NCBI GenBank assembly: GCA_964481425.1
Contig: CAYZTM010000009.1
Coordinates: forward strand, 47,873 to 111,872
DNA: 64,000 nt
DNA from: MKUN01 sp964481425
GTDB lineage: Bacteria; Bacteroidota; Bacteroidia; Chitinophagales; Chitinophagaceae
Reading direction: 5' to 3'
Both the position numbers and the translations under genes were made by a program. Position 1 is the stretch's first letter; each line of letters opens with the position of its first letter. Below, piece by piece: positions 35,251-43,551 of this stretch. The notes under the pieces were generated by a model. The model was not told the DNA's origin. It ran no database searches and saw only the letters and a program-made list of their open reading frames with translations.

Positions 35251-35529
35251 TTTTAAGTGCTTTTGAAGTGATGAATAAACGAACTGTGGGGCGACAAGGG
35301 GGGCATACCCCCAACCCAGAATTAAGGACGGGCTGAAAGAAGGGGGTGGTCAACCTTCGTATATGCACATGGGGGGTACTCATTGAAACGGGGCTTCCAA
35401 TTTTGGGGTGGGAAATTTCGATGTAGCTTTTTCGTGCTGGTAGTCTTTCACCAACATAAACGGGCAGAATAATGCTACAATATACAGGGGCGGAATTGAG
35501 GCTGTTTAAGCCATCCTGTAGCAGCTATC

Positions 35530-35662
35530 AACAAATGGTGCAGGAAACAGCCCAAATAACGCTATATATATTATATGGGTGCGCTACAAATAGCTTGACG
35601 TGTGAGGGCACAAAAGGGGCTATTTGAGCACTCCTAATCTCACGTGAGCACGAGCGTCTTTC
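35530..35662. other. Non-coding stretch with iterated motif and palindrome
   Basis: Part of a 412-bp gap (35251-35662) with no supported gene. It holds CAAATAAC (35552), CAAATAGC (35587-35594) and the inverse GCTATTTG (35619-35626), an AT-rich TATATATATTATAT stretch, and the perfect palindrome CTCACGTGAG (35639-35648). It resembles a replication or control region next to the helicase gene. Confidence 0.35.
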
Positions 35663-35716
35663 GTTCGACAAAAAAGTCAAACAACCCATATGGATGCTCT
35701 CGACTTTTCTTTCGAG
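35663..35716 (-). repeat. Island inverted-repeat element, copy B
   Basis: On the minus strand: CTCGAAAGAAAAGTC, a spacer with the palindrome CCATATGG, then GACTTTTTTGTCGAAC. It begins 3 bp beyond the helicase stop codon. Confidence 0.85.
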
Positions 35717-35719
35717 TGG

Positions 35720-38098
35720 TTACAGCAATCTTACTTCAAGAAGGTCGGGTGATATAGTGCGCTCAACGCTGCCCTCTATCAAATAATACTCGTCCTTTAG
35801 CTTGTTGTGCATACGCTTCTTCATCGTCACGTTGGTAAAGCACTTCTCAAACTCCTTGTAGATGATTGCTTTTTTCGCTGCCATATCGGGTATGTCTGCC
35901 ACTGATGGCATGAAGGGGAAAACCCTATCCTTTAATAGCCTGTCAGCGCCATTGAGTGCTGCAATAACGGTTTCACATTCTGCAATAAAGCTGTCCTGTA
36001 GCTGTGTATGTGCATCCCTGTGTATAAGGTTCTCCGACTTGCTGTTTTGTACGGCTTGCTTCGTCATGAAGGTAATAAAGCCTTTACGTAGCTGGTCGAG
36101 TTTATGGAACTGTAAGACACGGTCATTCTCTATGTCCTCAATGTCCACACTGCCTGCAAGCCCAGCGCAGGAAAGTATGTAGTCCTCTTTAGTCAGCCCT
36201 GTAACCTTGCCTTTAGTAGCCATTGTTACATAGGCATCTATTAGGCTCTGGACGTATTGCGGGGTGTTCTTTATAGCACCTGCATTGAGTTGTCTGTGGT
36301 TGGCAATGAACTGCACCTTTTCACTTACCCCAGGTTCTCCATCTGCACCAGAGCTAACGGTATCTAATGACCTTAGCAATAGCTCAACTGCGGCTGGCAG
36401 GTCGAGTTTTGCCGCTTGGGTTACTGTTTCATCGGTCAACATAGTTCCGAACGTTGTCTTTGCGGTGTCTTTTGTCAACTGCACACTCCTCCTGCGAATA
36501 GAGGTATAGGTTATTTCAGTGAGTGTAGCATTGCAGAACTGTCCATAGATTGCGCCCCAAAGGACATAAGCGTTTAGTTCCTTACCATAGGAATAATGGT
36601 TAGCCAGCAACTTCTTTTGGCTGTCCTCTACAAGGTAGTTGCTGAACGATGGGTAGCTGGAACCTAACTGTAGATTGCCTTGTGTCTGAATGTCGTTCAG
36701 TGCCGCTATCTGTTCGCTTACACGGTTTTTCAACCGATTGTATGTGGTCTGTAGTTCAGTATAGAAGCTGTTTTGGCGTATGTATTCCTCTGTATCTGTG
36801 TTGTCGGTTATATCCTCTGGCAGATAAGGCAGGCTGTTTTCCCTGTTGATAATCGTTGAGGGCTTTAGCATGAGGACATGCACATGCCCAATACGCCTTA
36901 TCCTCGCCATTGACTGAATAATTGAAGGTAGCCCATCGCTGAAAATGCCATACTTAGGGTCGTTGCCGCCAAGACAAGGGAGTATGCAGATGAACACTGA
37001 ATCTGACTGCTCTATATCAACGCCTGTCTTAAATGCTGTGCCTAAATTGTTCCTGTTCTGTATAAACTCATTGTCGTTATCACTTGTAATCAGATTAGGG
37101 TTGAGTAGCTTGACGGCATTTATCAAGTCGGTATTATCAGGGCTATTTGCGGCATCCAGCAACCCGTTTGCCATGCTCTTATGCCCTGTAAGTATGTTGA
37201 TCTGTTTGTCCTTATTGTCATCTATGATTTTGCGTACCACATAGTCAAGCGGCATCAGGTTTTGTCCACTGTATGCCCTCTCAAATAGGTGCAGGTGCAA
37301 TGACACAGGCTGGTCTATTTTAAGTCTTGGGGTCTCATAAACTGTAATGTTGCCGCCTGTTAGCGCTCCAATATGTTGGACAGCAGGAATTGCCGCAGGT
37401 GTGAAGGTAGCACTGCTAACATAAGCCTTATGCACCACACCCTTCCACCTCATCAGGTTAGGCACAAACTCGTCAGTGAAGTTATGAATTGACTCGTGTA
37501 TCTCATCAAAGAACATCACAACCTTCTTTTCAACTCTATCCTCGTCATAGCAGCTATTCAGAACACCACGTAGAAATTCCTGCTTGATTTTTAGCTGGTC
37601 GTATGCCTCTCCCCCAGGGTTCTGCAACAGGCAGTTTATAGTCATTACATGAATGCTATGGTCAACATGCGGCATGAAATTGAAGTGATACCCAGGTTGC
37701 TTTGCCGCTTCCATTGTTTGCCCTAAGTGCTCATAGTTGAATGCTTCTAATCCGCGCTTGGTTAGGTTTGCCCAATCTTTCTCAACAAGTTTCTTAAAAG
37801 GACTTAGCACTAATACTATGTAACCTTCCTTTGCATACTTTGCTATCAGGTCGTAGCATGCACGAGTTTTGCCCTTACCCACCTGAATATTGAACACCAC
37901 CGTTTCAGTTTTGGAATGGTCAATGTTGCCCATGTGGTTGTTCACATCAAGGAACTCGTTGCTCCTTAACGGTATCTGGTTCATATCTACGGTGAACCCA
38001 TTAGCCTGCAATACATCAGTTGGGATTTTGAAGTAGTCTATCTCTTGTTCAGCCAATTGGAAATCCAACTGGCTTGTTGTATAGGAAATATTGCTCAT
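35720..38098 (-). CDS. Large SF2 (DEAD/DEAH-type) helicase
   Basis: A 792-residue protein. The helicase core is at about 60-440: motif I NIQVGKGKTRACYDL, motif II VVMFFDEIHESI (DEIH), motif III SSAT, and motif VI-like SMARIRRIG. The C-terminal 350 residues are helical and unrecognised. Such proteins on mobile elements can act in replication start or restart. It stands alone between inverted-repeat copies B and C. Confidence 0.82.
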   Translation of the reverse strand: MSNISYTTSQLDFQLAEQEIDYFKIPTDVLQANGFTVDMNQIPLRSNEFLDVNNHMGNIDHSKTETVVFNIQVGKGKTRACYDLIAKYAKEGYIVLVLSPFKKLVEKDWANLTKRGLEAFNYEHLGQTMEAAKQPGYHFNFMPHVDHSIHVMTINCLLQNPGGEAYDQLKIKQEFLRGVLNSCYDEDRVEKKVVMFFDEIHESIHNFTDEFVPNLMRWKGVVHKAYVSSATFTPAAIPAVQHIGALTGGNITVYETPRLKIDQPVSLHLHLFERAYSGQNLMPLDYVVRKIIDDNKDKQINILTGHKSMANGLLDAANSPDNTDLINAVKLLNPNLITSDNDNEFIQNRNNLGTAFKTGVDIEQSDSVFICILPCLGGNDPKYGIFSDGLPSIIQSMARIRRIGHVHVLMLKPSTIINRENSLPYLPEDITDNTDTEEYIRQNSFYTELQTTYNRLKNRVSEQIAALNDIQTQGNLQLGSSYPSFSNYLVEDSQKKLLANHYSYGKELNAYVLWGAIYGQFCNATLTEITYTSIRRRSVQLTKDTAKTTFGTMLTDETVTQAAKLDLPAAVELLLRSLDTVSSGADGEPGVSEKVQFIANHRQLNAGAIKNTPQYVQSLIDAYVTMATKGKVTGLTKEDYILSCAGLAGSVDIEDIENDRVLQFHKLDQLRKGFITFMTKQAVQNSKSENLIHRDAHTQLQDSFIAECETVIAALNGADRLLKDRVFPFMPSVADIPDMAAKKAIIYKEFEKCFTNVTMKKRMHNKLKDEYYLIEGSVERTISPDLLEVRLL

Positions 38099-38142
38099 GT
38101 TTCTTGTTTCTGGACGACAAAGGTACGAATATGACGTCCACT

Positions 38143-38199
38143 GTTCGAAAGAAAAGTCGGAGATACCTATGAAGCTATGGTGACTTTTTTATCGAATGG
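38143..38199 (+). repeat. Island inverted-repeat element, copy C
   Basis: GTTCGAAAGAAAAGTCG, a spacer with ACC and GGT, then GACTTTTTTATCGAATGG. It lies 44 bp upstream of the helicase start and 67 bp from the end of the antiporter gene. Confidence 0.87.
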
Positions 38200-38266
38200 T
38201 TTTGAAGAATGTCTACAAAGCACCATACTTGGATATTGAGAAATTATGGTGCAGGTAGATTCATCT

Positions 38267-40459
38267 TCATTCATTATGATGTCTTTTTCTACTCCTGAAA
38301 ATATTCTTTAAAAAATTACCAGTTTTATTTACTGCATCCGCTTGATCTACCAATATGTCCATTAACGATGCATCAGGATGTTGAATGTCTTCCATTTTTA
38401 CACCGTGTTCCAATTGCTTGGGATAGAGCAATATAAAACTAATATTGTTAAAGTGTTTCGACAAATAATAATGCATTTTATCCAATACTGAGTTATGAGA
38501 AATATGCCCTCTACGAGATGAAATCACCACAAATAAATCGTCAGCCCTAAGTATCCCTGTGAAAATAAGAAATTCGTCCCAAATACTAAAAGTATTAAAT
38601 GTAACATTTATCAGGAGGGGAACTGCCTGATTAATCTGTCGAAGTTTAATAATGGTTTCGTCGCTTGCATAAATAATAATGGGCATGTCAGTTGCTTTGG
38701 CGATAGTCATTATCTTTCTATACCAATGTAAAAAGCCTGGTTCCATTTCAGCAGATTGAGTAACTACCACTACAATACGATTTAGGGTATTCAAAGGTTG
38801 AACTGGATTGTAAAAGTAAATTGTCTCAGAAATTGCAGTAAGCACGTTGTCTTCAATGGCTCCAAAAAACTCTTTCCTGTTATTGTTTCGATGAACGCCT
38901 ATTAAAACATCCGATATGTTATGTTCTTTTATTGAATAAATAATGCCATTGCTAATATTAATATCATAGCGGTTAACTGGGATAATTTTGTTTTCCGTTG
39001 CTGCTGCATGCATCAATGCTTTGTTCATCATTTTGCCACTTGCTGCAATAGGTTTTCCGTCACCACCGTCATCGCTCACAATATTCAATGCATATACAGG
39101 TATTCTACTTTTTTGATGCTTCAATAATAATCCCATATCGACAAGGTCTGTAACAGTATCTGGGTGCTCAATAAATATGAGTAGCTTTTCAGTAGGTTCA
39201 CTATTTTCCGTTTCGGATGTTTTCGCTTCTTCATCCAATGCGGCGATATTTCGGGCGGCTCTTTCCACAACGAATGAGCCCAGAGTACAACTAAAAAGAA
39301 TAAGTAAAATTGTTCCGTTGAGTACATCTTCATCAAGCAATCTAATCGGCTCTCCCGAAGCACTTTGTCCAATAATGATATTGTAACCTACAAGAATAAT
39401 AGCAAGTGTAGCAGCAGCATGGGACGTGCTAAGACCAAATATTATTCTCCCTTCATCTTTGGTAAGTTTGAAGACATATTTTGTTATCATTGCGGCTCCG
39501 TATTTTGTTGCAATAGCAACTGTGATGATTACTCCTGCAACTTTAAGCGCACCCAATCCTTTTACCAATACGGTAACATCAACAAGCATTCCCACTCCAA
39601 TAAGGAAAAAAGGTATAAACAAGGCGTTTCCTACAAAGTCTATTCTGTTCATCAAAGGCGAGAAGTGAGGTATGAACCTGTTGAGCACCAATCCAGCAAA
39701 GAACGCGCCAATAATTGGCTCAAGGCCTGCCGTCTCAGCAAGAAATGCTGCAAGGAATACAATAGCAAGCACAAAAATATATTGTGAAACATTATCGCTA
39801 AATCGCTTGAAAAACCATCGGGCAATAATTGGGAAGATGAAAAATACAATGGATACAAAAACTACTGTCGAACTACCGAACCTAACCCAATAGCTTGTGG
39901 AAATGTCTCCCTTTGCCATACCTGCAATTGCAGCAAGGATCAGCAGAGCTAAAATGTCAGTTATCATGGTGCTCCCTACGGTCAGCGTAACCGCCTTGTT
40001 TCGTGCTACTCCATACTTGCTGGCTATCGGATATGCTATTAAGGTATGAGTTGAAAACATACTGGCAAGGAGTATTGACGACATTATGCCATATCCAAGA
40101 ACATAGTAGCTCGCCAATGCACCCACAGTTAGCGGTAAGGAAAATGTCATTAATCCCAAAAAAGCAACCTTGCCTCTGTTTTTTTTAAATTCGTTGAGGT
40201 CAATTTCTAATCCAGCAAGAAACATGATATAAAGTAGGCCTACCGTTCCAAATAGAATAATGCTGCTATCACGCCTAAGAAGATTAAGCCCATGTGGGCC
40301 GATGACAACCCCCGCTATAATGAGCCCTATCAAATGAGGTATTTTGATTTTGTTGAGCAAGATCGGGGCAAAAAGAATGATGAATAATACAAGTGAAAAA
40401 ATTATCACTGGATTACTCAATGGTAGGTTAAGACTAATTTCACTCTTCAATATTATCAT
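38267..40459 (-). CDS. CPA2-type cation:proton antiporter with C-terminal USP-like region
   Basis: A 730-residue protein. Residues 15-410 form 12-13 helices with Kef/NhaA-like family segments (LIAGVVIGPHGLNLL, LFLAGLEIDLNEFK, EPIIGAFFAGLVLNR). The cytoplasmic tail has two universal-stress-like segments (IGVHRNNNRKEFFGAIEDNV, LFVVISSRRGHISHNSVL). It exchanges Na+ or K+ for protons at the inner membrane. Codon use is more AT-rich than the island's DNA-metabolism genes, which suggests separate origin as cargo. It stands alone between copies C and D. Confidence 0.87.
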   Translation of the reverse strand: MIILKSEISLNLPLSNPVIIFSLVLFIILFAPILLNKIKIPHLIGLIIAGVVIGPHGLNLLRRDSSIILFGTVGLLYIMFLAGLEIDLNEFKKNRGKVAFLGLMTFSLPLTVGALASYYVLGYGIMSSILLASMFSTHTLIAYPIASKYGVARNKAVTLTVGSTMITDILALLILAAIAGMAKGDISTSYWVRFGSSTVVFVSIVFFIFPIIARWFFKRFSDNVSQYIFVLAIVFLAAFLAETAGLEPIIGAFFAGLVLNRFIPHFSPLMNRIDFVGNALFIPFFLIGVGMLVDVTVLVKGLGALKVAGVIITVAIATKYGAAMITKYVFKLTKDEGRIIFGLSTSHAAATLAIILVGYNIIIGQSASGEPIRLLDEDVLNGTILLILFSCTLGSFVVERAARNIAALDEEAKTSETENSEPTEKLLIFIEHPDTVTDLVDMGLLLKHQKSRIPVYALNIVSDDGGDGKPIAASGKMMNKALMHAAATENKIIPVNRYDINISNGIIYSIKEHNISDVLIGVHRNNNRKEFFGAIEDNVLTAISETIYFYNPVQPLNTLNRIVVVVTQSAEMEPGFLHWYRKIMTIAKATDMPIIIYASDETIIKLRQINQAVPLLINVTFNTFSIWDEFLIFTGILRADDLFVVISSRRGHISHNSVLDKMHYYLSKHFNNISFILLYPKQLEHGVKMEDIQHPDASLMDILVDQADAVNKTGNFLKNIFRSRKRHHNE

Positions 40460-40696
40460 ATTTAATTTTATCTAAGTGATATTCTTCAATGCATGCACAT
40501 ATAGATTTTCCAGCCCCAAGTTGCAATAATAATGTTTAGTCATTTAGCGAATATATAAAAATAAGTTAAACCGAATGGGAGGGCATTAAATACTCATGCC
40601 AAAGTAAGTAAGGACAGCAAGATTTAAAGTTTGAGCTTGGTGTGGTTTGCATGCCACTTACTTTTCATTTCTCCTTATTGGAGTAGGCGCAATATT

Positions 40697-40750
40697 GTTC
40701 GAAAGAAAAGTCGATTAGACCTACAAGGTTGTGTAGAGTTTTTTATCGAG
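40697..40750 (+). repeat. Island inverted-repeat element, copy D
   Basis: GTTCGAAAGAAAAGTCG, a spacer with CTACA and TGTAG as an internal stem, then AGTTTTTTATCGAG. It lies within the 441-bp gap 40460-40900 between the antiporter and the four-gene module. The rest of that gap shows no gene, only a four-codon ATG..TAA near 40848. Confidence 0.83.
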
Positions 40751-40900
40751 TTTTTCTGCGATTTTTCGAAGCTGTTTGAGTTAGCGTATAAAAAAAAGCC
40801 AGCCTGAGAACAGACCAGCCCCTATAAACCCTATCACCATGAAAACCTTATAAAGATAGCTTACAGATTTGAAATATCAAAGCCTACTCATCGTTCATCA

Positions 40901-41539
40901 TCATACATCAACGCCTGTAAGTCTCGCTTTCGCAATGAGCGCCTCTATTAACTCTATGGTCATTACATCCTTAAAGGTGTTGAGCCAAATGGATGCGTTT
41001 ATCAGTACTTCAGTTCTGTTCCGCTTAAACATACTCTCCAATTCAGCAGGTGTCAGTTTGGGGTACTCAATAGGGTTCAACACTTCATCAGGTGTAGGGT
41101 TATAGTTATCTGGAAAGTCCTCATCTGCACCGTAAAGGCTAAAAGCCTGTTCCCATGCTAAGCTATCGAGGGTATGGATAAGCTGGTGTATGTCGAGCGG
41201 TATCATTTTGTTTAGGTCAGGGTTCTGATAGTCGCTTAGCTCAACATGCCCAATATCTAAGCCATCATAGTAGCCTATAAACGGCTGCCAAATCCCCACC
41301 TTCCACATTGCCCTTAGCTCATCCGTCCACTCCAAATTCTGGTTAAAGGATAGCCCTATAGACGGCTTGCATATCTGCTCTGTGTCCTGTATGTAGATGG
41401 GATAATATGCCTCGCCCATGATTAGGTGAGGCATGTATTTCTTCACTTGTTCGGTGGTAAACGGATAGTGCAGGGAGATATACCTTATGGCGAAGTCAAG
41501 GTTACTGGCAAAGAAGTCGTAGAATGGATTGCTGTTCAT
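40901..41539 (-). CDS. Hypothetical protein (four-gene module)
   Basis: A 212-residue cytoplasmic protein, acidic and rich in aromatic residues (VGIWQPFIGYYDGLDIGHVE, SLYGADEDFPDNYNPTPDEV). No family recognised. It is the last gene of a four-gene minus-strand module that is divergent from an XRE regulator; the gap to the previous gene is 20 bp. Confidence 0.65.
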   Translation of the reverse strand: MNSNPFYDFFASNLDFAIRYISLHYPFTTEQVKKYMPHLIMGEAYYPIYIQDTEQICKPSIGLSFNQNLEWTDELRAMWKVGIWQPFIGYYDGLDIGHVELSDYQNPDLNKMIPLDIHQLIHTLDSLAWEQAFSLYGADEDFPDNYNPTPDEVLNPIEYPKLTPAELESMFKRNRTEVLINASIWLNTFKDVMTIELIEALIAKARLTGVDV

Positions 41540-41559
41540 GTTGTGCCGAGATGAGGTAG

Positions 41560-42069
41560 CTAAAAGTACGTGTCTTGTAAGTAGCGGTCAATGGTATTTG
41601 CACCTTCCATCAGATAAGGATACATCTCCATGTACTTCCCCAGGTCATGGCTTACGCCGACCTCCTTACTAAGAGGTTTAATGAACAGTAGATACGTGAT
41701 GATGCCCCCATAGTAAGTAGAGCCTTCCTCAAATATCTTGTCCAGTTCTGCCGTGTACAGTTTCAAGCGGTTCTCCAAGAACTTCACTGTTCCTTCCTTA
41801 TCCAGTTTCAGGTAGCCATCCCGTGCAATGTGAATTAGCAACTCTCCATAGAGTGGTGATAAAACGGGCTGCACATCCTCCAAGCTGTCATAGGCAAGCC
41901 TTTTGCATACTGCGGTGAATAGTATGTTACACTCGATTTGCGAACTCATGTTTGACTTCATTGAGGTATGGCTCATGACCGTGGTAGTGCAGCCATTTAT
42001 CACCTTGTATATCTCCCTCTGTGGTTGATATGGTCGCAAATGATTAAAGAAGTCTTTCAATGCACCCAT
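41560..42069 (-). CDS. Hypothetical protein (four-gene module)
   Basis: A 169-residue protein, mostly helical, without signal or membrane segments. The start at 42069 (MGALKDFFNHLRPYQPQ) follows the preceding stop by 5 bp; an upstream open frame lies inside the neighbour. No family recognised. Confidence 0.65.
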   Translation of the reverse strand: MGALKDFFNHLRPYQPQREIYKVINGCTTTVMSHTSMKSNMSSQIECNILFTAVCKRLAYDSLEDVQPVLSPLYGELLIHIARDGYLKLDKEGTVKFLENRLKLYTAELDKIFEEGSTYYGGIITYLLFIKPLSKEVGVSHDLGKYMEMYPYLMEGANTIDRYLQDTYF

Positions 42070-42074
42070 AGTAG

Positions 42075-42689
42075 TTAGCGTATATTGGTAATCTTGAAAC
42101 TGTTTAGAACTTGTGCATACAGCGGCTTCCACAGGGCTTCATCCTTCTGCCTGTATGACAAAATGAGCTGGTGCATCCTATCATTGTTATGGAAGGTGTA
42201 CATGACTACATAGACGGGTGGATTACTGCCTACCTGACGTACATATGAAGTCTTAAGAGCCTTGCAGCCGTTAACCATTTCTACGGTAGTGCCATTCCAT
42301 GCAAGTAGTTTATCTGCACCCCTGTAATCGCCTTCGTTGGCTTTTCTGAACTGCTCATTGACCTGCTGTAGCTCTGTAGGCGACACATTCCATGTGTTCA
42401 TTTTCAGGTACGCACCAGCCTTCTTTACGAAGGTGTTGATAATGACCTGTGCATAGGTTGTAGATGCCTTCTGTTTAAAGGTCATTGTCTTTGGTGTGGT
42501 AACTGACGGATAGGCACTGCTTGCGTAGTTGTGCGCATCGGTGTTATAGGTGTCGTCCGCCTTTGCCATATTGGACGGGATAGATATTGTGCCTACGTCT
42601 GTTATGGAATAGCTGTGCATTTGTGGCTTCTGTGCGCTGGCATGTACGGTTACCACCAATAAACATGCTGTAATAATTGCTCGTATCAT
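42075..42689 (-). CDS. Hypothetical secreted protein (four-gene module)
   Basis: A 204-residue protein with signal peptide MIRAIITACLLVVTVHASAQ. The mature part has repeated strand segments and ends YRQKDEALWKPLYAQVLNSF, reminiscent of PsbP/DUF1795-like domains that end with a helix and NSF. That likeness is weak. The start overlaps the stop of the upstream small membrane gene by 4 bp (ATGA), showing coupling. Confidence 0.65.
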   Translation of the reverse strand: MIRAIITACLLVVTVHASAQKPQMHSYSITDVGTISIPSNMAKADDTYNTDAHNYASSAYPSVTTPKTMTFKQKASTTYAQVIINTFVKKAGAYLKMNTWNVSPTELQQVNEQFRKANEGDYRGADKLLAWNGTTVEMVNGCKALKTSYVRQVGSNPPVYVVMYTFHNNDRMHQLILSYRQKDEALWKPLYAQVLNSFKITNIR

Positions 42690-42949
42690 ACCTGCTCCTT
42701 CGGTTTTGACGGTGATACAAAGAAGCCAATTATGAACACCACAAGCCCGATACCACTGCCAAAAAGCAGGCTGGCAGGGTACATCTGCCAATAGAACTTA
42801 TCGGGGTCAAGCTGTGCTTGCAATGTGTGCTGCTTGCTAATACCTTCACCGCCCATTTGAGCGCCCTTGCATACCCTGTCGTTTATGTAGTATGCAGCAA
42901 TGAAGGTTACTATGAGTGCTATAATCAGAGGTGTTGTTGCTCTTTTCAT
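42686..42949 (-). CDS. Small two-helix membrane protein (four-gene module)
   Basis: An 87-residue protein with helices at about 7-22 and 58-78 and a loop between carrying QAQLDPDKFYWQMYPASLL. Typical of a small inner-membrane protein; no family recognised. First gene of the module, starting 47 bp from the 18-bp palindrome shared with the divergent XRE gene. Confidence 0.7.
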   Translation of the reverse strand: MKRATTPLIIALIVTFIAAYYINDRVCKGAQMGGEGISKQHTLQAQLDPDKFYWQMYPASLLFGSGIGLVVFIIGFFVSPSKPKEQV

Positions 42950-42995
42950 GTACTGTACGTTTTGAGATGTGAAAGTATAAAAGATTTCTGTACTT

Positions 42996-43013
42996 CATAG
43001 CAAATTTGCTATG
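42996..43013. promoter_or_regulatory. Perfect 18-bp palindromic operator between XRE and the four-gene module
   Basis: CATAGCAAATTTGCTATG is a perfect inverted repeat with no spacer, centred in the divergent gap. Its form fits a dimeric Cro/C1-type binding site, so the XRE protein next to it probably binds here and controls both directions. Confidence 0.7.
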
Positions 43014-43047
43014 GTGTAAACTACGAGTAAATACTCCCTTTGTGGGA

Positions 43048-43284
43048 GTGGCGAAACGGACTTACTACAAGGATGAGCAAGGGGTAATTGCCTTCGGTAA
43101 CAAACTCCGTGAGATACGCCTTAAAAAGGGCTATTCACAGGAACGGCTTGCCAACGAAGCGGGGCTACCACCTTCCCAAATCAGCAGGATAGAGACAGGA
43201 GTAATAAATACCTCCCTGTCTCATATCTGCTTGATTGCTCGTGTCCTTAAAGTGAAGCCAAAGGAGTTGATGGATTTCGATTAG
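43048..43284 (+). CDS. XRE family HTH regulator
   Basis: A 78-residue Cro/C1-type regulator: FGNKLREIRLKKGYSQERLA, then the recognition helix region PPSQISRIETGVINTSLSHI. The GTG at 43048 is preferred; the frame extends upstream through the palindrome, which should be non-coding. A small hairpin ACTCCC/GGGAGT (43033-43049) overlaps the start and may affect translation. The protein is nearly all HTH, so it is a simple repressor. Confidence 0.83.
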   Translation: MAKRTYYKDEQGVIAFGNKLREIRLKKGYSQERLANEAGLPPSQISRIETGVINTSLSHICLIARVLKVKPKELMDFD

Positions 43285-43312
43285 TCTATTAGTCATGGTA
43301 TAGCCTGCTGAC

Positions 43313-43369
43313 CATTCGAAAGAAAAGTCCTACCCACCTATACAGTATGTCCGACTTTTTTGTCGAATG
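43313..43369 (+). repeat. Island inverted-repeat element, copy E
   Basis: CATTCGAAAGAAAAGTC, a spacer with ATAC and GTAT, then CGACTTTTTTGTCGAATG. It lies 28 bp after the XRE stop and before the small gene that follows the integrase. Confidence 0.87.
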
Positions 43370-43434
43370 ACTGCATAGGAAATAGGTGCAGGAGTTACCC
43401 CACACCTATTAGCCTTGACCCAGGTTCTTCCTTA

Positions 43435-43551
43435 TTACCTACAGTGAATAAACTTGAACGGGTTGCAGATGAAATCCCACAGTCCGATGAGGAATATTAC
43501 CATGAGGATACTAAGGATGGTACGAATGATTTTTACAATGGTTTTAATCAT
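43435..43551 (-). CDS. Small membrane protein overlapping the integrase end
   Basis: A 38-codon ORF: MIKTIVKIIRTILSILMVIF, then a short polar end. It has a basic N-terminus and one membrane helix. The ATG overlaps the last 8 bp of the integrase gene, which suggests coupled translation. No family recognised. Confidence 0.55.
   Translation of the reverse strand: MIKTIVKIIRTILSILMVIFLIGLWDFICNPFKFIHCR

Noticed and set aside
40848..40868. Four-codon ATG..TAA reading frame as an attenuator leader
   Set aside because: Too short to judge and on the strand opposite to the neighbouring genes; no downstream gene it could control.
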